Assembly (NCBI GenBank): GCA_937898685.1
Contig: CALEJT010000017.1
Coordinates: 1-64,000 of the forward strand
Origin: an uncultured Gammaproteobacteria bacterium
GTDB taxonomy: Bacteria > Pseudomonadota > Gammaproteobacteria > Pseudomonadales > Pseudohongiellaceae
DNA: 64,000 nucleotides
Reading direction: 5' to 3'
Position 1 is the first letter of the stretch; each line of letters starts with the position of its first letter. The notes below the pieces were generated by a model, which was not told the origin of the DNA, did no database searches, and saw nothing but the letters and a program-made list of their open reading frames with translations. Shown one piece after another: positions 1 through 7,765 of the stretch. Position numbers and translations under genes: made by a program.

Positions 1-1777
1 TGCCGCCATTGCCACCACGGCCGCCGAGATTCAGGGCCAGACTGCCACTGACGCTGCTGGAAGCAGCACCATTGATGTTCAGGGTTTCACCGCCGGCACC
101 ACCACCGCCGCCAATGGACTGTGCGACGATGGCCTGCGCGAAATTGCCATAGGTGCTGATGCTGGCGTCGAGGTTCTCCACCGCCACGCCGCCGCCATTG
201 CCGCCGTTGCCACCGGCTCCACCCAGGGTGAACGAGGTGGACAGGCTCGCGCTGGAACCGGCTGCGATCGAGGTGCTGATGGCACTGCCACCGCTACCAC
301 CGCCGCCGCCGAGACTCTGGGCGAAGATGCCGTAGGAACGCTCGCCGAGGAGCGCGGGGTTCAGGGCGTCCAGCGCTGCCAACTCGCTGGCATTGATGTA
401 GGTGTTTTTCAGCGCGGCACCGGTGACGATGTTGGCGCCCTTGTTCTGCGTGACGCGTACCGTATCCGCATTGCCGCCGTCGCCACCCCTGCCGCCGACG
501 GCTGCCGAAGCGGAGAAATTCGGACCGAGCGTACCCGAAATGGCGCGACCGCCACTGCCACCACCGCCGCCGATGCTTTGCGCGCGAATGCCGATGGCAT
601 CGGAACCAGAGGTCGACAAACTGCCGGAATTGGTCACGTTGACGAGGCCGCCCGTGCCGCCGCTGTTGCCTTCTCCACCCATGGTGAAGTTGACGAACAG
701 GTTCCCGCCGCTGGCCCAGCCACCGTCACCGCCACCGCCACCAATCGATTTCGCGGACAGCGCATCGGCCTGTCCGCCCTGTGTGGTGATGGCACCGACG
801 TTCTGCAGGATCACCTTGCCACCGGCACCGCCGCCCCCACCGTCACCACCGATGGCGAGACCCGCGGCCAACTTACGCACTCCACCGTTGCCGCCGTTGC
901 CGCCGACGCTGAGGGCATGGACGCCGTCGCTGCCGGCGCCAGTGGTCGAGATCGTGCCCAGGTTGACCCCGGTCACCAGAGAACCGGAGTTGCCTCCAGT
1001 GCCGCCGCTGCCCGCAGAGCTCCAAGGCCACCATGAACCATCAGCCCCGCGGCCGCCGAAGCCACCTTCGCTGAGCGCGTACATGGCAGTCGCATCGTTG
1101 CCGGTCGTTCTCAGCGTGCCGGCATTGAGCAGAGAAATCGCGCCGCCGTTGCCGCCCAGCCCCCCGCGTCCACCGCTGCCGGCAATGGCACCGGCCGAAC
1201 CACCGTCACCACCATTGCCACCGCGACTGTGGGCCAGGAGCGCCGCCACACCGTTGACGGAGATGAGACCGTCGTCGCTCAGCAAGCCAACGAAGATGTT
1301 GGAACCGTCACCACCGCGACCACCGGCCCCGCCACTCGTGGCAAAGCCACCACTGTTGCCGACGCCACCGTTCATGCCTCGCGCATAGACCGTCAGGTTC
1401 TGGTTGGCTGGAACCGCGGGACTGCGCTCGCAGTAGTGGTCGAGCCAGAGCGGACCCATGTTCTCGGCATCGCGTCCGTTCGGTGCGGAGCGATTGGAGT
1501 TGTCGATTTTGATGCTGAAGCCGGCATCGGGCGTGCGTGACATGTTGGCGATGCCGGGAATGAGCAGCCCCTGCTCGGTCCATTGCAGCGGGCTCTTGCA
1601 GGCCGCCGCGACTTCCCCGGCACCGAGGATTCCCGCCAGGCCCACTCCGGCCACGACCAGCGCGCGCCGCACGGTCCTGCTGCCGCTGGTGGCCTTGCCC
1701 TGGCGTCGTGCCAGTTCCGAAGCCACCACCCAGCGATTCGAGATGCGGTTGTAGATGAGTCTGAAACAGTGGTTCAT
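1..1777 (-). CDS. Autotransporter adhesin, 5' part, with extended signal peptide
   Basis: The frame is open from an ATG at 1777 to the window edge (592 codons), so the C-terminus is missing. The N-terminus MNHCFRLIYNRISNRWVVAS followed by ELARR matches the ESPR extended signal peptide of type V secreted proteins. A hydrophobic core follows at residues 44-60, ending near AAA. The rest is a Gly-rich passenger built of imperfect repeats of about 50-70 residues: a strand such as LLNAGTLRTTGNDA, then (S/A)xSIGGGGGxGG. This pattern is typical of large beta-helical autotransporters. A C-terminal beta-barrel is expected beyond the window but not seen. A GGAGG Shine-Dalgarno lies 4 nt upstream. It is probably a surface adhesin; its ligand is unknown. 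Confidence 0.85.
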   Translation of the reverse strand, partial: MNHCFRLIYNRISNRWVVASELARRQGKATSGSRTVRRALVVAGVGLAGILGAGEVAAACKSPLQWTEQGLLIPGIANMSRTPDAGFSIKIDNSNRSAPNGRDAENMGPLWLDHYCERSPAVPANQNLTVYARGMNGGVGNSGGFATSGGAGGRGGDGSNIFVGLLSDDGLISVNGVAALLAHSRGGNGGDGGSAGAIAGSGGRGGLGGNGGAISLLNAGTLRTTGNDATAMYALSEGGFGGRGADGSWWPWSSAGSGGTGGNSGSLVTGVNLGTISTTGAGSDGVHALSVGGNGGNGGVRKLAAGLAIGGDGGGGGAGGKVILQNVGAITTQGGQADALSAKSIGGGGGDGGWASGGNLFVNFTMGGEGNSGGTGGLVNVTNSGSLSTSGSDAIGIRAQSIGGGGGSGGRAISGTLGPNFSASAAVGGRGGDGGNADTVRVTQNKGANIVTGAALKNTYINASELAALDALNPALLGERSYGIFAQSLGGGGGSGGSAISTSIAAGSSASLSTSFTLGGAGGNGGNGGGVAVENLDASISTYGNFAQAIVAQSIGGGGGAGGETLNINGAASSSVSGSLALNLGGRGGNGG

Positions 1778-2127
1778 GCACCCTCCAAAACAAAGACGAG
1801 CGACCCGGACAAGCCAAAGGCCCGTTTGCACACGGCGGCCGGAAGGGCGCAGAAGACAGGGTGACGAAACGTCCGCGACAGACAGCGGGCGCAACAGGGA
1901 AAGTCCCCTCGAGGGGCTTCTTATGCGACGGTCGGTACTGCGGTCCTGCTCGTCCGGGGTGGCGGCGGGGCTCTGCGCCACCCCGGACATGCGCTCCAGG
2001 TAGACAACGCCCGGATCACCACCCAAAAGTATTAATTAATTCGTTTTGTTACAAGTCGGTTCGGAGGGAGGGTCAGGAATTCGGAACGATCAATTGATCC
2101 CGATCGGCTTTTCGCCTTCCCAAAAAC
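1778..2127 (-). promoter_or_regulatory. Long leader/promoter region of the autotransporter gene
   Basis: This 350-bp gap has no convincing gene. It holds two clear dyads: a 12-bp palindrome CCCCTCGAGGGG at 1905-1916, and perfect 12-bp arms GTCCGGGGTGGC (1952-1963) and GCCACCCCGGAC (1977-1988). An AT-rich stretch around 2028-2055 (TTAATTAAT, with TTGTAA upstream on the minus strand) could be the promoter. If so, the transcript would have a structured leader of more than 200 nt. The promoter assignment is tentative. Confidence 0.4.
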
Positions 2128-2155
2128 AAAAATCCCCGCGAGTGCGGGGATTTCG
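2128..2155 (-). terminator. Rho-independent terminator after groEL
   Basis: A perfect stem AAATCCCCGC/GCGGGGATTT (2130-2139 and 2144-2153) encloses a GAGT loop. On the minus strand it is followed by a T-rich run. It sits about 80 bp after the groEL stop codon. Confidence 0.85.
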
Positions 2156-2232
2156 TTTTGGAACCACTTCGGCGCAAGGCCGCAAGGGCAGTCTTGGCTG
2201 GTGCCGGGACGAGCCCGGCACCGGAGCAGGAC

Positions 2233-3867
2233 TTACATCATGTCCATGCCGCCCATGCCACCCATGCCGCCCGGGCCAGCAGCCGGTTTTTCTTCCGGAT
2301 GCTCGGTGATCATGCACTCGGTGGTCAGCATCAGACCGGCCACGGAGCCGGCAGCCTGCAGAGCGCTGCGGGTCACCTTGGTCGGATCCAGGATGCCCAT
2401 TTCCAGCATGTCGCCGTATTCGCCGGTGGCAGCGTTGTAGCCTTCGTTGCCTTTCAGGCTGCGTACTTTGTCGAGTACCACGGAGGCATCCACGCCAGCG
2501 TTGGTGGCGATCTGACGCAGCGGAGCAGTCAGAGCGCGCTGCAGGATGGACAGACCCACGTTCTGGTCTTCGTTGTCGCCCTTGAGGCCTTCGATGGCCT
2601 GCAGAGCACGTACCAGAGCCACACCGCCGCCAGGTACCACGCCTTCTTCAACGGCGGCGCGGGTAGCGTGCAGAGCGTCTTCGACGCGGGCTTTCTTCTC
2701 TTTCATTTCGATCTCGGTGCCAGCACCGACTTTGATCACGGCAACACCGCCGGCCAGTTTGGCCACGCGCTCTTGCAGTTTTTCGCGGTCGTAGTCGGAG
2801 GTGGTTTCTTCGATCTGCTGACGGATCTGATTGACGCGGCCTTCGATGGCTTTCGGATCACCAGCACCGTCGATGATGGTGGTGTTGTCCTTGGTCACGA
2901 TCACGCGTTTGGCCTGACCGAGATCCTGCAGGGTGGCGCCTTCCAGGCTCAGACCGACTTCTTCGGAGATAACGGTACCGCCGGTCAGAATGGCGATGTC
3001 CTGCAGCATGGCTTTGCGACGATCACCGAAGCCCGGGGCTTTGGCAGCGGCCACTTTGACGATGCCGCGCATGTTGTTCACTACGAGAGTGGCCAGCGCT
3101 TCGCCTTCTACGTCTTCAGCGATGATGAAGAGCGGACGGCCGGACTTGGCGGAAGCTTCCAGGATCGGGAGCATTTCGCGGATGTTGGTGATTTTCTTCT
3201 CGACCAGGAGGATCAGCGGGTTGTCGAGATCGGCAGCCATGCTTTCCTGGTTGTTGATGAAGTAGGCGGAGAGGTAGCCGCGGTCGAACTGCATACCTTC
3301 CACTACGGACAGTTCGTTCTCGAGGCCGTTGCCGTCTTCAACGGTGATGACGCCTTCTTTACCTACTTTGGCCATGGCTTCGGCGATGATGTCACCGACG
3401 CTCTGGTCGCTGTTGGCGGAGATCGTGCCTACCTGGGCAATGGCTTTGCTTTCGGAACAGGGCTGGCTCATCTTGCTCAGCTGTTCAACCACGGCAGCAA
3501 CGCCCTTGTCGATACCGCGCTTGAGGTCCATCGGGTTCATGCCGGCGGCTACCGCTTTCAGACCTTCGTTCAGAATGGCCTGAGCCAGTACGGTAGCGGT
3601 GGTGGTACCGTCACCTGCCTGGTCGGAGGTCTGGGACGCAACTTCCTTGACCATCTGTGCGCCCATGTTTTCGAACTTGTCCTTGAGGCTGATTTCCTTG
3701 GCTACGGACACACCGTCTTTGGTCACCGTGGGAGCGCCGAAGGACTTGTCGAGCACCACGTTGCGGCCTTTCGGGCCGAGGGTCACTTTGACCGCGTCTG
3801 CCAGCAGGTTGACGCCTTTCACCATCTTCTGGCGGGCGCTGTCACCGAATATTACGTCTTTAGCCAT
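2233..3867 (-). CDS. groEL: Chaperonin GroEL (Hsp60)
   Basis: The 544-residue protein is a full-length GroEL: N-terminus MAKDVIFGDSARQKM, the nucleotide-binding GDGTTT motif near residue 86, the apical and intermediate domains in normal order, and a C-terminal tail of GGM repeats ending in MDMM. It assembles into the tetradecameric cytosolic folding chamber that uses ATP with the GroES lid. It is the second gene of the groESL operon, 57 bp after groES, and is followed by a terminator. Length and motifs are standard; nothing is odd. Confidence 0.98.
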   Translation of the reverse strand: MAKDVIFGDSARQKMVKGVNLLADAVKVTLGPKGRNVVLDKSFGAPTVTKDGVSVAKEISLKDKFENMGAQMVKEVASQTSDQAGDGTTTATVLAQAILNEGLKAVAAGMNPMDLKRGIDKGVAAVVEQLSKMSQPCSESKAIAQVGTISANSDQSVGDIIAEAMAKVGKEGVITVEDGNGLENELSVVEGMQFDRGYLSAYFINNQESMAADLDNPLILLVEKKITNIREMLPILEASAKSGRPLFIIAEDVEGEALATLVVNNMRGIVKVAAAKAPGFGDRRKAMLQDIAILTGGTVISEEVGLSLEGATLQDLGQAKRVIVTKDNTTIIDGAGDPKAIEGRVNQIRQQIEETTSDYDREKLQERVAKLAGGVAVIKVGAGTEIEMKEKKARVEDALHATRAAVEEGVVPGGGVALVRALQAIEGLKGDNEDQNVGLSILQRALTAPLRQIATNAGVDASVVLDKVRSLKGNEGYNAATGEYGDMLEMGILDPTKVTRSALQAAGSVAGLMLTTECMITEHPEEKPAAGPGGMGGMGGMDMM

Positions 3868-3924
3868 TGTCAGATTCCTGTCTTGCTATAAGTGATTTAG
3901 TGAGATTGGAGCACGAGGCGGGGA

Positions 3925-4215
3925 TCAGTCTTCGAGCACGCCGAAGATTTCGCTTTCGCTGAGGATGAGGAGCTCTTCGTCGCCCACCTTCACAGTGTTG
4001 CTGGCGTATTTGCCAAAGATCACCTTGTCACCCACTTTCAGGTCGACCGGCTTGATGGAGCCATTGTCCAGGATGCGACCGGGGCCTACTGCAAGTACTT
4101 CGCCCTGAGCCGGCTTTTCAGCAGCCGTACCGGGCAGCACGATGCCACCAGCGGTTTTGGTTTCTTCTTCCTTACGCTTTACCACTACACGGTCTTGTAA
4201 TGGACGAATTTTCAT
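3925..4215 (-). CDS. groES: Co-chaperonin GroES (Hsp10)
   Basis: A 96-residue protein beginning MKIRPLQDRVVVKR, with the mobile-loop region ETKTAGGIVLP that contacts GroEL and the closing KVIFGKYAS and GDEELLIL segments of the Hsp10 fold. It caps the GroEL cavity during folding. It is the first gene of the operon. The ATG is preceded by GGAG at about 10 nt. A heat-shock type promoter lies about 120 bp upstream, which fits stress induction. Confidence 0.98.
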   Translation of the reverse strand: MKIRPLQDRVVVKRKEEETKTAGGIVLPGTAAEKPAQGEVLAVGPGRILDNGSIKPVDLKVGDKVIFGKYASNTVKVGDEELLILSESEIFGVLED

Positions 4216-4335
4216 TGCTTGTTATCTCCAACGTTACTTAAAGCTCATGTGGTGCCGGAACTCCCGGCCCGATTGAAACCCCCGGGAAGCGGGAATGGCG
4301 TCATGCTCCCCTCTCCCCCCAGTTTGGTGGCACAG

Positions 4336-4362
4336 AGATGGGGCTAGGGCTTTGGATTTCAA
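4336..4362 (-). promoter_or_regulatory. Sigma-32 type promoter of groESL
   Basis: On the minus strand a -35 element TTGAAA (4357-4362) is separated by 13 nt from CCCCATCT (4336-4343). This fits the gammaproteobacterial RpoH consensus (CTTGAAA, 13-15 nt, CCCCATnT). Transcription would start near 4328, giving a leader of about 110 nt before groES. The match is by eye. Confidence 0.8.
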
Positions 4363-4384
4363 TGCCCCATCAACTAAAAATTTC

Positions 4385-4900
4385 TCATTTCCCTTCGCGT
4401 TCGTTCTCCCCAGGCAACAAGGTATCGGTCGGCTCGTTTTCCCGGGTGTATTCACCCTCGAAGAAATCGCCGCGCCGAGTCTGACCCGCGCCGCCGCGGA
4501 AGGTATAAGTCGTGAAACCGAAGCCCCGCGAGCCCATGCCCAGCGCCTGCAAACGCCCCGAACGCATCAGCCAGTGCGCGATCACCTTGCGCAGCGGCGG
4601 CAGGATCACGACCAGCGCCACGATGTCGGAGAGAAAACCCGGCAACAGCAGCAGGACGCCGGCAATGGCCAGCAACAGACCTTCCACCACTTCATGGCTG
4701 GGCACTTCCCCACGCTCGAGCCTGGCCTGCACACGCGCCATCGTGCTCAGACTCTGCAAGCGTAGCAGCCCCACACCGGCAACGCCGGCGAGGATCAGCA
4801 GCGCAATGGCCGACAGGGCGCCAATGGCGCTGCCGACCTGAATCACGAACCAGAGCTCGATGATGGGAAGGAGCAGTAAAAGCAGGAATAATCCGCGCAT
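4385..4900 (-). CDS. fxsA: FxsA family membrane protein
   Basis: A 171-residue membrane protein starting MRGLFLLLLLLPIIELW, with hydrophobic segments near residues 2-40 and 75-100 and a polar, charged C-terminal tail. This layout and the neighbourhood beside groESL are those of FxsA (suppressor of F-plasmid exclusion of phage T7), an inner-membrane protein whose normal role is poorly defined. I prefer the ATG at 4900 with a weak GGCGGA upstream; a TTG five codons earlier is possible. It is transcribed towards groES, whose own promoter lies just after its stop codon. Confidence 0.85.
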   Translation of the reverse strand: MRGLFLLLLLLPIIELWFVIQVGSAIGALSAIALLILAGVAGVGLLRLQSLSTMARVQARLERGEVPSHEVVEGLLLAIAGVLLLLPGFLSDIVALVVILPPLRKVIAHWLMRSGRLQALGMGSRGFGFTTYTFRGGAGQTRRGDFFEGEYTRENEPTDTLLPGENEREGK

Positions 4901-4931
4901 GAAACGTTCCGCCAAGGGTCAAACCCCTCAC

Positions 4932-5285
4932 ATGAGGGCAGCCGCCGATGGATCAAGGGCCGACTCTCCCACGACGACCTCGTTGAGTCTGCGCGAGGAA
5001 ATCTGGCAGTGGGTGGCGGCGATCCCGCCGGGCCGCGTCGCCACCTATGGGCAGATCGCCCGCCTCTGCGGCTTTCCCCGCCACGCCCGCTATGTCGGCA
5101 CCACGCTCAAGCACCTGCCCAAGGGCACGACCCTGCCCTGGTTCCGAGTGCTGCGCGGCACCGGCGAGCTGGCCTTCGCACCTGGTGGCGCCGCCTGGAA
5201 GCGTCAGAAGGCATTGCTCGAAGCCGAGGGCGTTCTGATGCGCGGCATGAAAGTGCCGCTCAAGAGCTACCAGTGGGACCTGTGA
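4932..5285 (+). CDS. Alkyltransferase-like protein (ATL, MGMT fold without active Cys)
   Basis: A 117-residue protein carrying the DNA-binding half of O6-methylguanine methyltransferases (PPGRVATYGQIARLCG, then an arginine-finger-like RHARYVG). Where MGMT has the PCHR active site this protein reads PWFR, so the acceptor cysteine is replaced by Trp. That substitution defines the ATL class, which binds O6-alkylguanine without repairing it and hands the lesion to nucleotide excision repair. The ATG at 4932 avoids overlap with the divergent fxsA, 31 bp away. A longer start at 4860 would run through fxsA and is less likely. Confidence 0.88.
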   Translation: MRAAADGSRADSPTTTSLSLREEIWQWVAAIPPGRVATYGQIARLCGFPRHARYVGTTLKHLPKGTTLPWFRVLRGTGELAFAPGGAAWKRQKALLEAEGVLMRGMKVPLKSYQWDL

Positions 5286-5333
5286 GCCACGCGGCTCCGC
5301 AGCAAAACTCCCTCGTTCGTCCAATGGCCCCGC

Positions 5334-5816
5334 TCAGTCGCGGAAGTTGTTGTATTGCAGCGGCAGACCGAAGTCGCCCTGACGCAAGGAGGCGATGACT
5401 TTCTGCAGATCGTCGCGCTTGGCGCCGGTCACGCGCAGCTTCTCGCCCTGAATCGCGATCTGCACCTTCATCTTCAGATCCTTCACGTGCTTGACGATCT
5501 TGCGGGCGATGTCGGCCTCGATGCCCTGGATCACCGTTACCTTCTGGGTGGCGCGTTGGCCGACCACCACCGGGTCTTCCACCTTGAGGCAGGCGATGTC
5601 GATCTGCCGTTTGACGAGGCGGCCCTTGAGGATGTCGAGCATCTGCTGCAGCTGGAAGTCCACCTGCGCGTTCATGGTGATCACGTTGTCCTTGAGTTCG
5701 AACGAAGCATCGACTCCCTTGAAGTCGAAGCGGTTGCCGATTTCGCGATTGGCCTGGTCGACCGCGTTGGTCAGTTCGTGGGTATCGACTTCGGACACGA
5801 CGTCGAAAGAAGGCAT
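5334..5816 (-). CDS. yajQ: YajQ family nucleotide-binding protein
   Basis: A 160-residue protein starting MPSFDVVSEVDTHEL, with the family signatures NRFDFKG and the C-terminal VIASLRQGDFGLPLQ(Y/F)xNFRD. YajQ is a two-domain ferredoxin-like protein reported to bind nucleotides, including cyclic di-GMP in some species; its exact role here is unknown. The start at 5816 is chosen because GGGAGAG precedes it and because the 31 upstream in-frame residues do not resemble the family. It is convergent with the ATL gene, 48 bp away. Confidence 0.93.
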   Translation of the reverse strand: MPSFDVVSEVDTHELTNAVDQANREIGNRFDFKGVDASFELKDNVITMNAQVDFQLQQMLDILKGRLVKRQIDIACLKVEDPVVVGQRATQKVTVIQGIEADIARKIVKHVKDLKMKVQIAIQGEKLRVTGAKRDDLQKVIASLRQGDFGLPLQYNNFRD

Positions 5817-5981
5817 GGATTCTCTCCCTGGTAACGAGGCCCGGATGGAGCCAGGCCGCACTGCAAAAGGTGGGATTCTGGAGAAGCCTGCCACGCGGTG
5901 CAATGGCACTCACTGCAGCTCCGCCGCCACGGGTGCGACGAAGCTGCGATCCGAGTGCAGGACGCGACTCGCTGTGCCGAC

Positions 5982-6617
5982 TCAGAAGCTGAGTTTGCTG
6001 ATATCGCCCAACTGATTGTCGAGCTCGTTGGCGCGCTGGGCAGCGGGACGCGCCTCGGCGCGGGCGACGTAGTCGACGAACACCGGGTCGGGCTCGAGCT
6101 TCTTACAGAAGATGTTCCAACCCAGATGACTGGAGAGCAGCAGGTCGGCCATGGTGAATTGCTCGCCGCAGAGCCAACCACCTTGCGCCAGTTTCTGACG
6201 AATGACGTCGAGGAGTTCGTCGGGCAAGCCGCAGCCCACGGCCTGACGATTTTCCGCATCGATGCGCCAGCCCATGGCGCGCGCCGTCATCGCCATTTCC
6301 ACCGGTCCGGCGATGAAGAACATCCAACGCAGGTAGGTGGCGCGTTCGGGCGAACCCACGGCCGGCGCCAGGTTGCATTCCGGGAAGCGCTCGGCGAGCC
6401 AGGCGCAGATGGCGGCGACTTCGGTGACGACGATGTCGCCCTCCACCAAGGTCGGCACCTTGCCCATCGGGTTCAACGCCAGAAACTCCGGCCTGCGCAT
6501 CTGCTCGCCGTAATCCAGCACCTGCACGTCATAGGGCTGAGCGGTTTCTTCGAGCGCCCAGCGCGTGATGCGGCCACGGGAAAAGGGATTGGTGTACAGC
6601 GTCAACTTGCTTGTCAT
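5982..6617 (-). CDS. Glutathione S-transferase family protein
   Basis: A 211-residue protein with an N-terminal thioredoxin-fold GSH domain (TLYTNPFSRGRITRW, then cis-proline NPMGKVPTLVEGD and VVTEVAAI around residues 48-72) and an all-helical C-terminal domain containing FTMADLLLSSHLGW. It is probably a cytosolic GSH-dependent transferase or detoxification enzyme; the substrate cannot be read from sequence. It is divergent from a WYL-domain regulator, which may control it. The Shine-Dalgarno AGGAG (6 nt before ATG) lies inside one arm of an inverted repeat, described separately. Confidence 0.88.
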   Translation of the reverse strand: MTSKLTLYTNPFSRGRITRWALEETAQPYDVQVLDYGEQMRRPEFLALNPMGKVPTLVEGDIVVTEVAAICAWLAERFPECNLAPAVGSPERATYLRWMFFIAGPVEMAMTARAMGWRIDAENRQAVGCGLPDELLDVIRQKLAQGGWLCGEQFTMADLLLSSHLGWNIFCKKLEPDPVFVDYVARAEARPAAQRANELDNQLGDISKLSF

Positions 6618-6623
6618 GGCGAT

Positions 6624-6677
6624 CTCCTATCGCTTGGCGGGTAGCCCCATGCCACCCGGACGTGCGCACGATAGGAG
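6624..6677 (-). promoter_or_regulatory. Inverted repeat covering the Shine-Dalgarno of the GST gene
   Basis: On the minus strand CTCCTATCG (6669-6677) can pair with CGATAGGAG (6624-6632), a perfect 9-bp match. The second arm contains AGGAG, the ribosome binding site of the GST gene, and between the arms CGGGT can pair with ACCCG. A transcript starting upstream of 6677 could therefore hide its own ribosome binding site. Alternatively the dyad is a DNA operator for the divergent regulator. Confidence 0.5.
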
Positions 6678-6750
6678 CCAATGAGGCTAATATCCGTCCT
6701 AATTAAGCAGGAAAATTTCTGCCACCAATCCTCCATCCCGGAGCCGGCCC

Positions 6751-7701
6751 ATGAACCGCCCCACCACCCGCGTACTGGCCCTGCTGGAACTCTTGCAGAC
6801 CCACGGTCGCCTTTCCGGTGCCGAGATCTCGGAACGGCTCGGCGTCGACCGCCGCACCGTGCGCCGCTACATCACGGCGCTCGAAGACCTCGGCATTCCC
6901 GTCACCACCGAACAGGGACGCCACGGCGGCTACATGCTCGTACCCGGTTACAAATTGCCGCCCCTGATGTTCAACGACGAAGAGGCCGTGGCGCTTGCGC
7001 TCGGACTGTTGTCGGTGGAGATGCAGTCGTTGCTGGAATCCCGCGCCGCGGTGCACAGCGCGCAGGCGAAGCTGGAACGCGTGCTGCCGGACAAATTGAA
7101 ACAGCGTATGGCGGCCCTGCGCGAACACGTACGTGTGATGCCGCAACGCCGACAGCCCAGTTGGGACAGCGAGGTGCTGTTGGTGCTCACCGAAGCCACA
7201 CAGCAACGTCGCCGCGTGCGCATGCACTATTGCTCACCACGTGGTGAGCACATGGAGCGCGAACTCGATCCCTATGGTCTCGTCTTCCACAACCGGCATT
7301 GGTACGTGAGCGGCTGGTGCCCCCTGCGCAGGGATCTGCGCAGTTTCCGGCTCGATCGTCTGTCGCAGGTGGAACTGCAGCCGCTGGAATTCACGCGACC
7401 AGAGCACTTCGACGCGGCACAGCATCTCAAGAGCTCCTTCGAAAAGGCCTGGCCGCGACATGAGGTAGAGGTACTGCTGCTGGATGTGGAGCCCGGCCAC
7501 ATAATGGAATGGCTGCCACAGAATGGCACGAAACTGGAGCCGCAGGAGGAAGGACTGTTGCTCGTCACCAGAACCGACAGCCACTGCTGGTTCGCGCGCT
7601 GGCTGGCGCAATTGCCCTGCGAATATCGTGTTCTGAGCCCCGCAGGATTGAAGGAAGCAACGCGCGAACTCGCACGACGTCTGCTCGCCGCCAGCACGTG
7701 A
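6751..7701 (+). CDS. YafY-type transcriptional regulator (HTH + WYL domains)
   Basis: A 316-residue DNA-binding protein. Residues 1-60 form a winged HTH_11 domain (LLQTHGRLSGAEISERLGVD then RRTVRRYI). The middle and C-terminal parts hold a WYL domain with LDPYGLVFHNRHWYVSGWC near residues 172-190, followed by a WCX-like extension. WYL regulators sense small ligands or nucleic acids and often act on the adjacent gene. The divergent arrangement with the glutathione transferase (133 bp between starts) suggests it regulates that gene. It could act as repressor or activator. Confidence 0.9.
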   Translation: MNRPTTRVLALLELLQTHGRLSGAEISERLGVDRRTVRRYITALEDLGIPVTTEQGRHGGYMLVPGYKLPPLMFNDEEAVALALGLLSVEMQSLLESRAAVHSAQAKLERVLPDKLKQRMAALREHVRVMPQRRQPSWDSEVLLVLTEATQQRRRVRMHYCSPRGEHMERELDPYGLVFHNRHWYVSGWCPLRRDLRSFRLDRLSQVELQPLEFTRPEHFDAAQHLKSSFEKAWPRHEVEVLLLDVEPGHIMEWLPQNGTKLEPQEEGLLLVTRTDSHCWFARWLAQLPCEYRVLSPAGLKEATRELARRLLAAST

Positions 7702-7722
7702 ATCACAGGCCCAGAAACGCAG

Positions 7723-7745
7723 AAGGCGGGCACCAGGCCCGCCTT
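7723..7745. terminator. Putative bidirectional terminator hairpin
   Basis: A perfect 9-bp stem AAGGCGGGC/GCCCGCCTT with a 5-nt loop lies between the convergent regulator and aceF ends. T-tracts on either side are weak, so this is a moderate call. Confidence 0.55.
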
Positions 7746-7765
7746 CGTTACGCAAGACTCGCGTT

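Noticed and set aside
402..1388. Plus-strand Pro-rich frame over the autotransporter gene
   Set aside because: It is the complement of Gly-rich codons (GGC/GGT read as GCC/ACC and CCG); the minus strand has ESPR, signal peptide and regular repeats.
2158..3891. Long open frame on the plus strand opposite groEL
   Set aside because: It is the antisense shadow of a highly conserved GC-rich gene; its translation has no family-like features.
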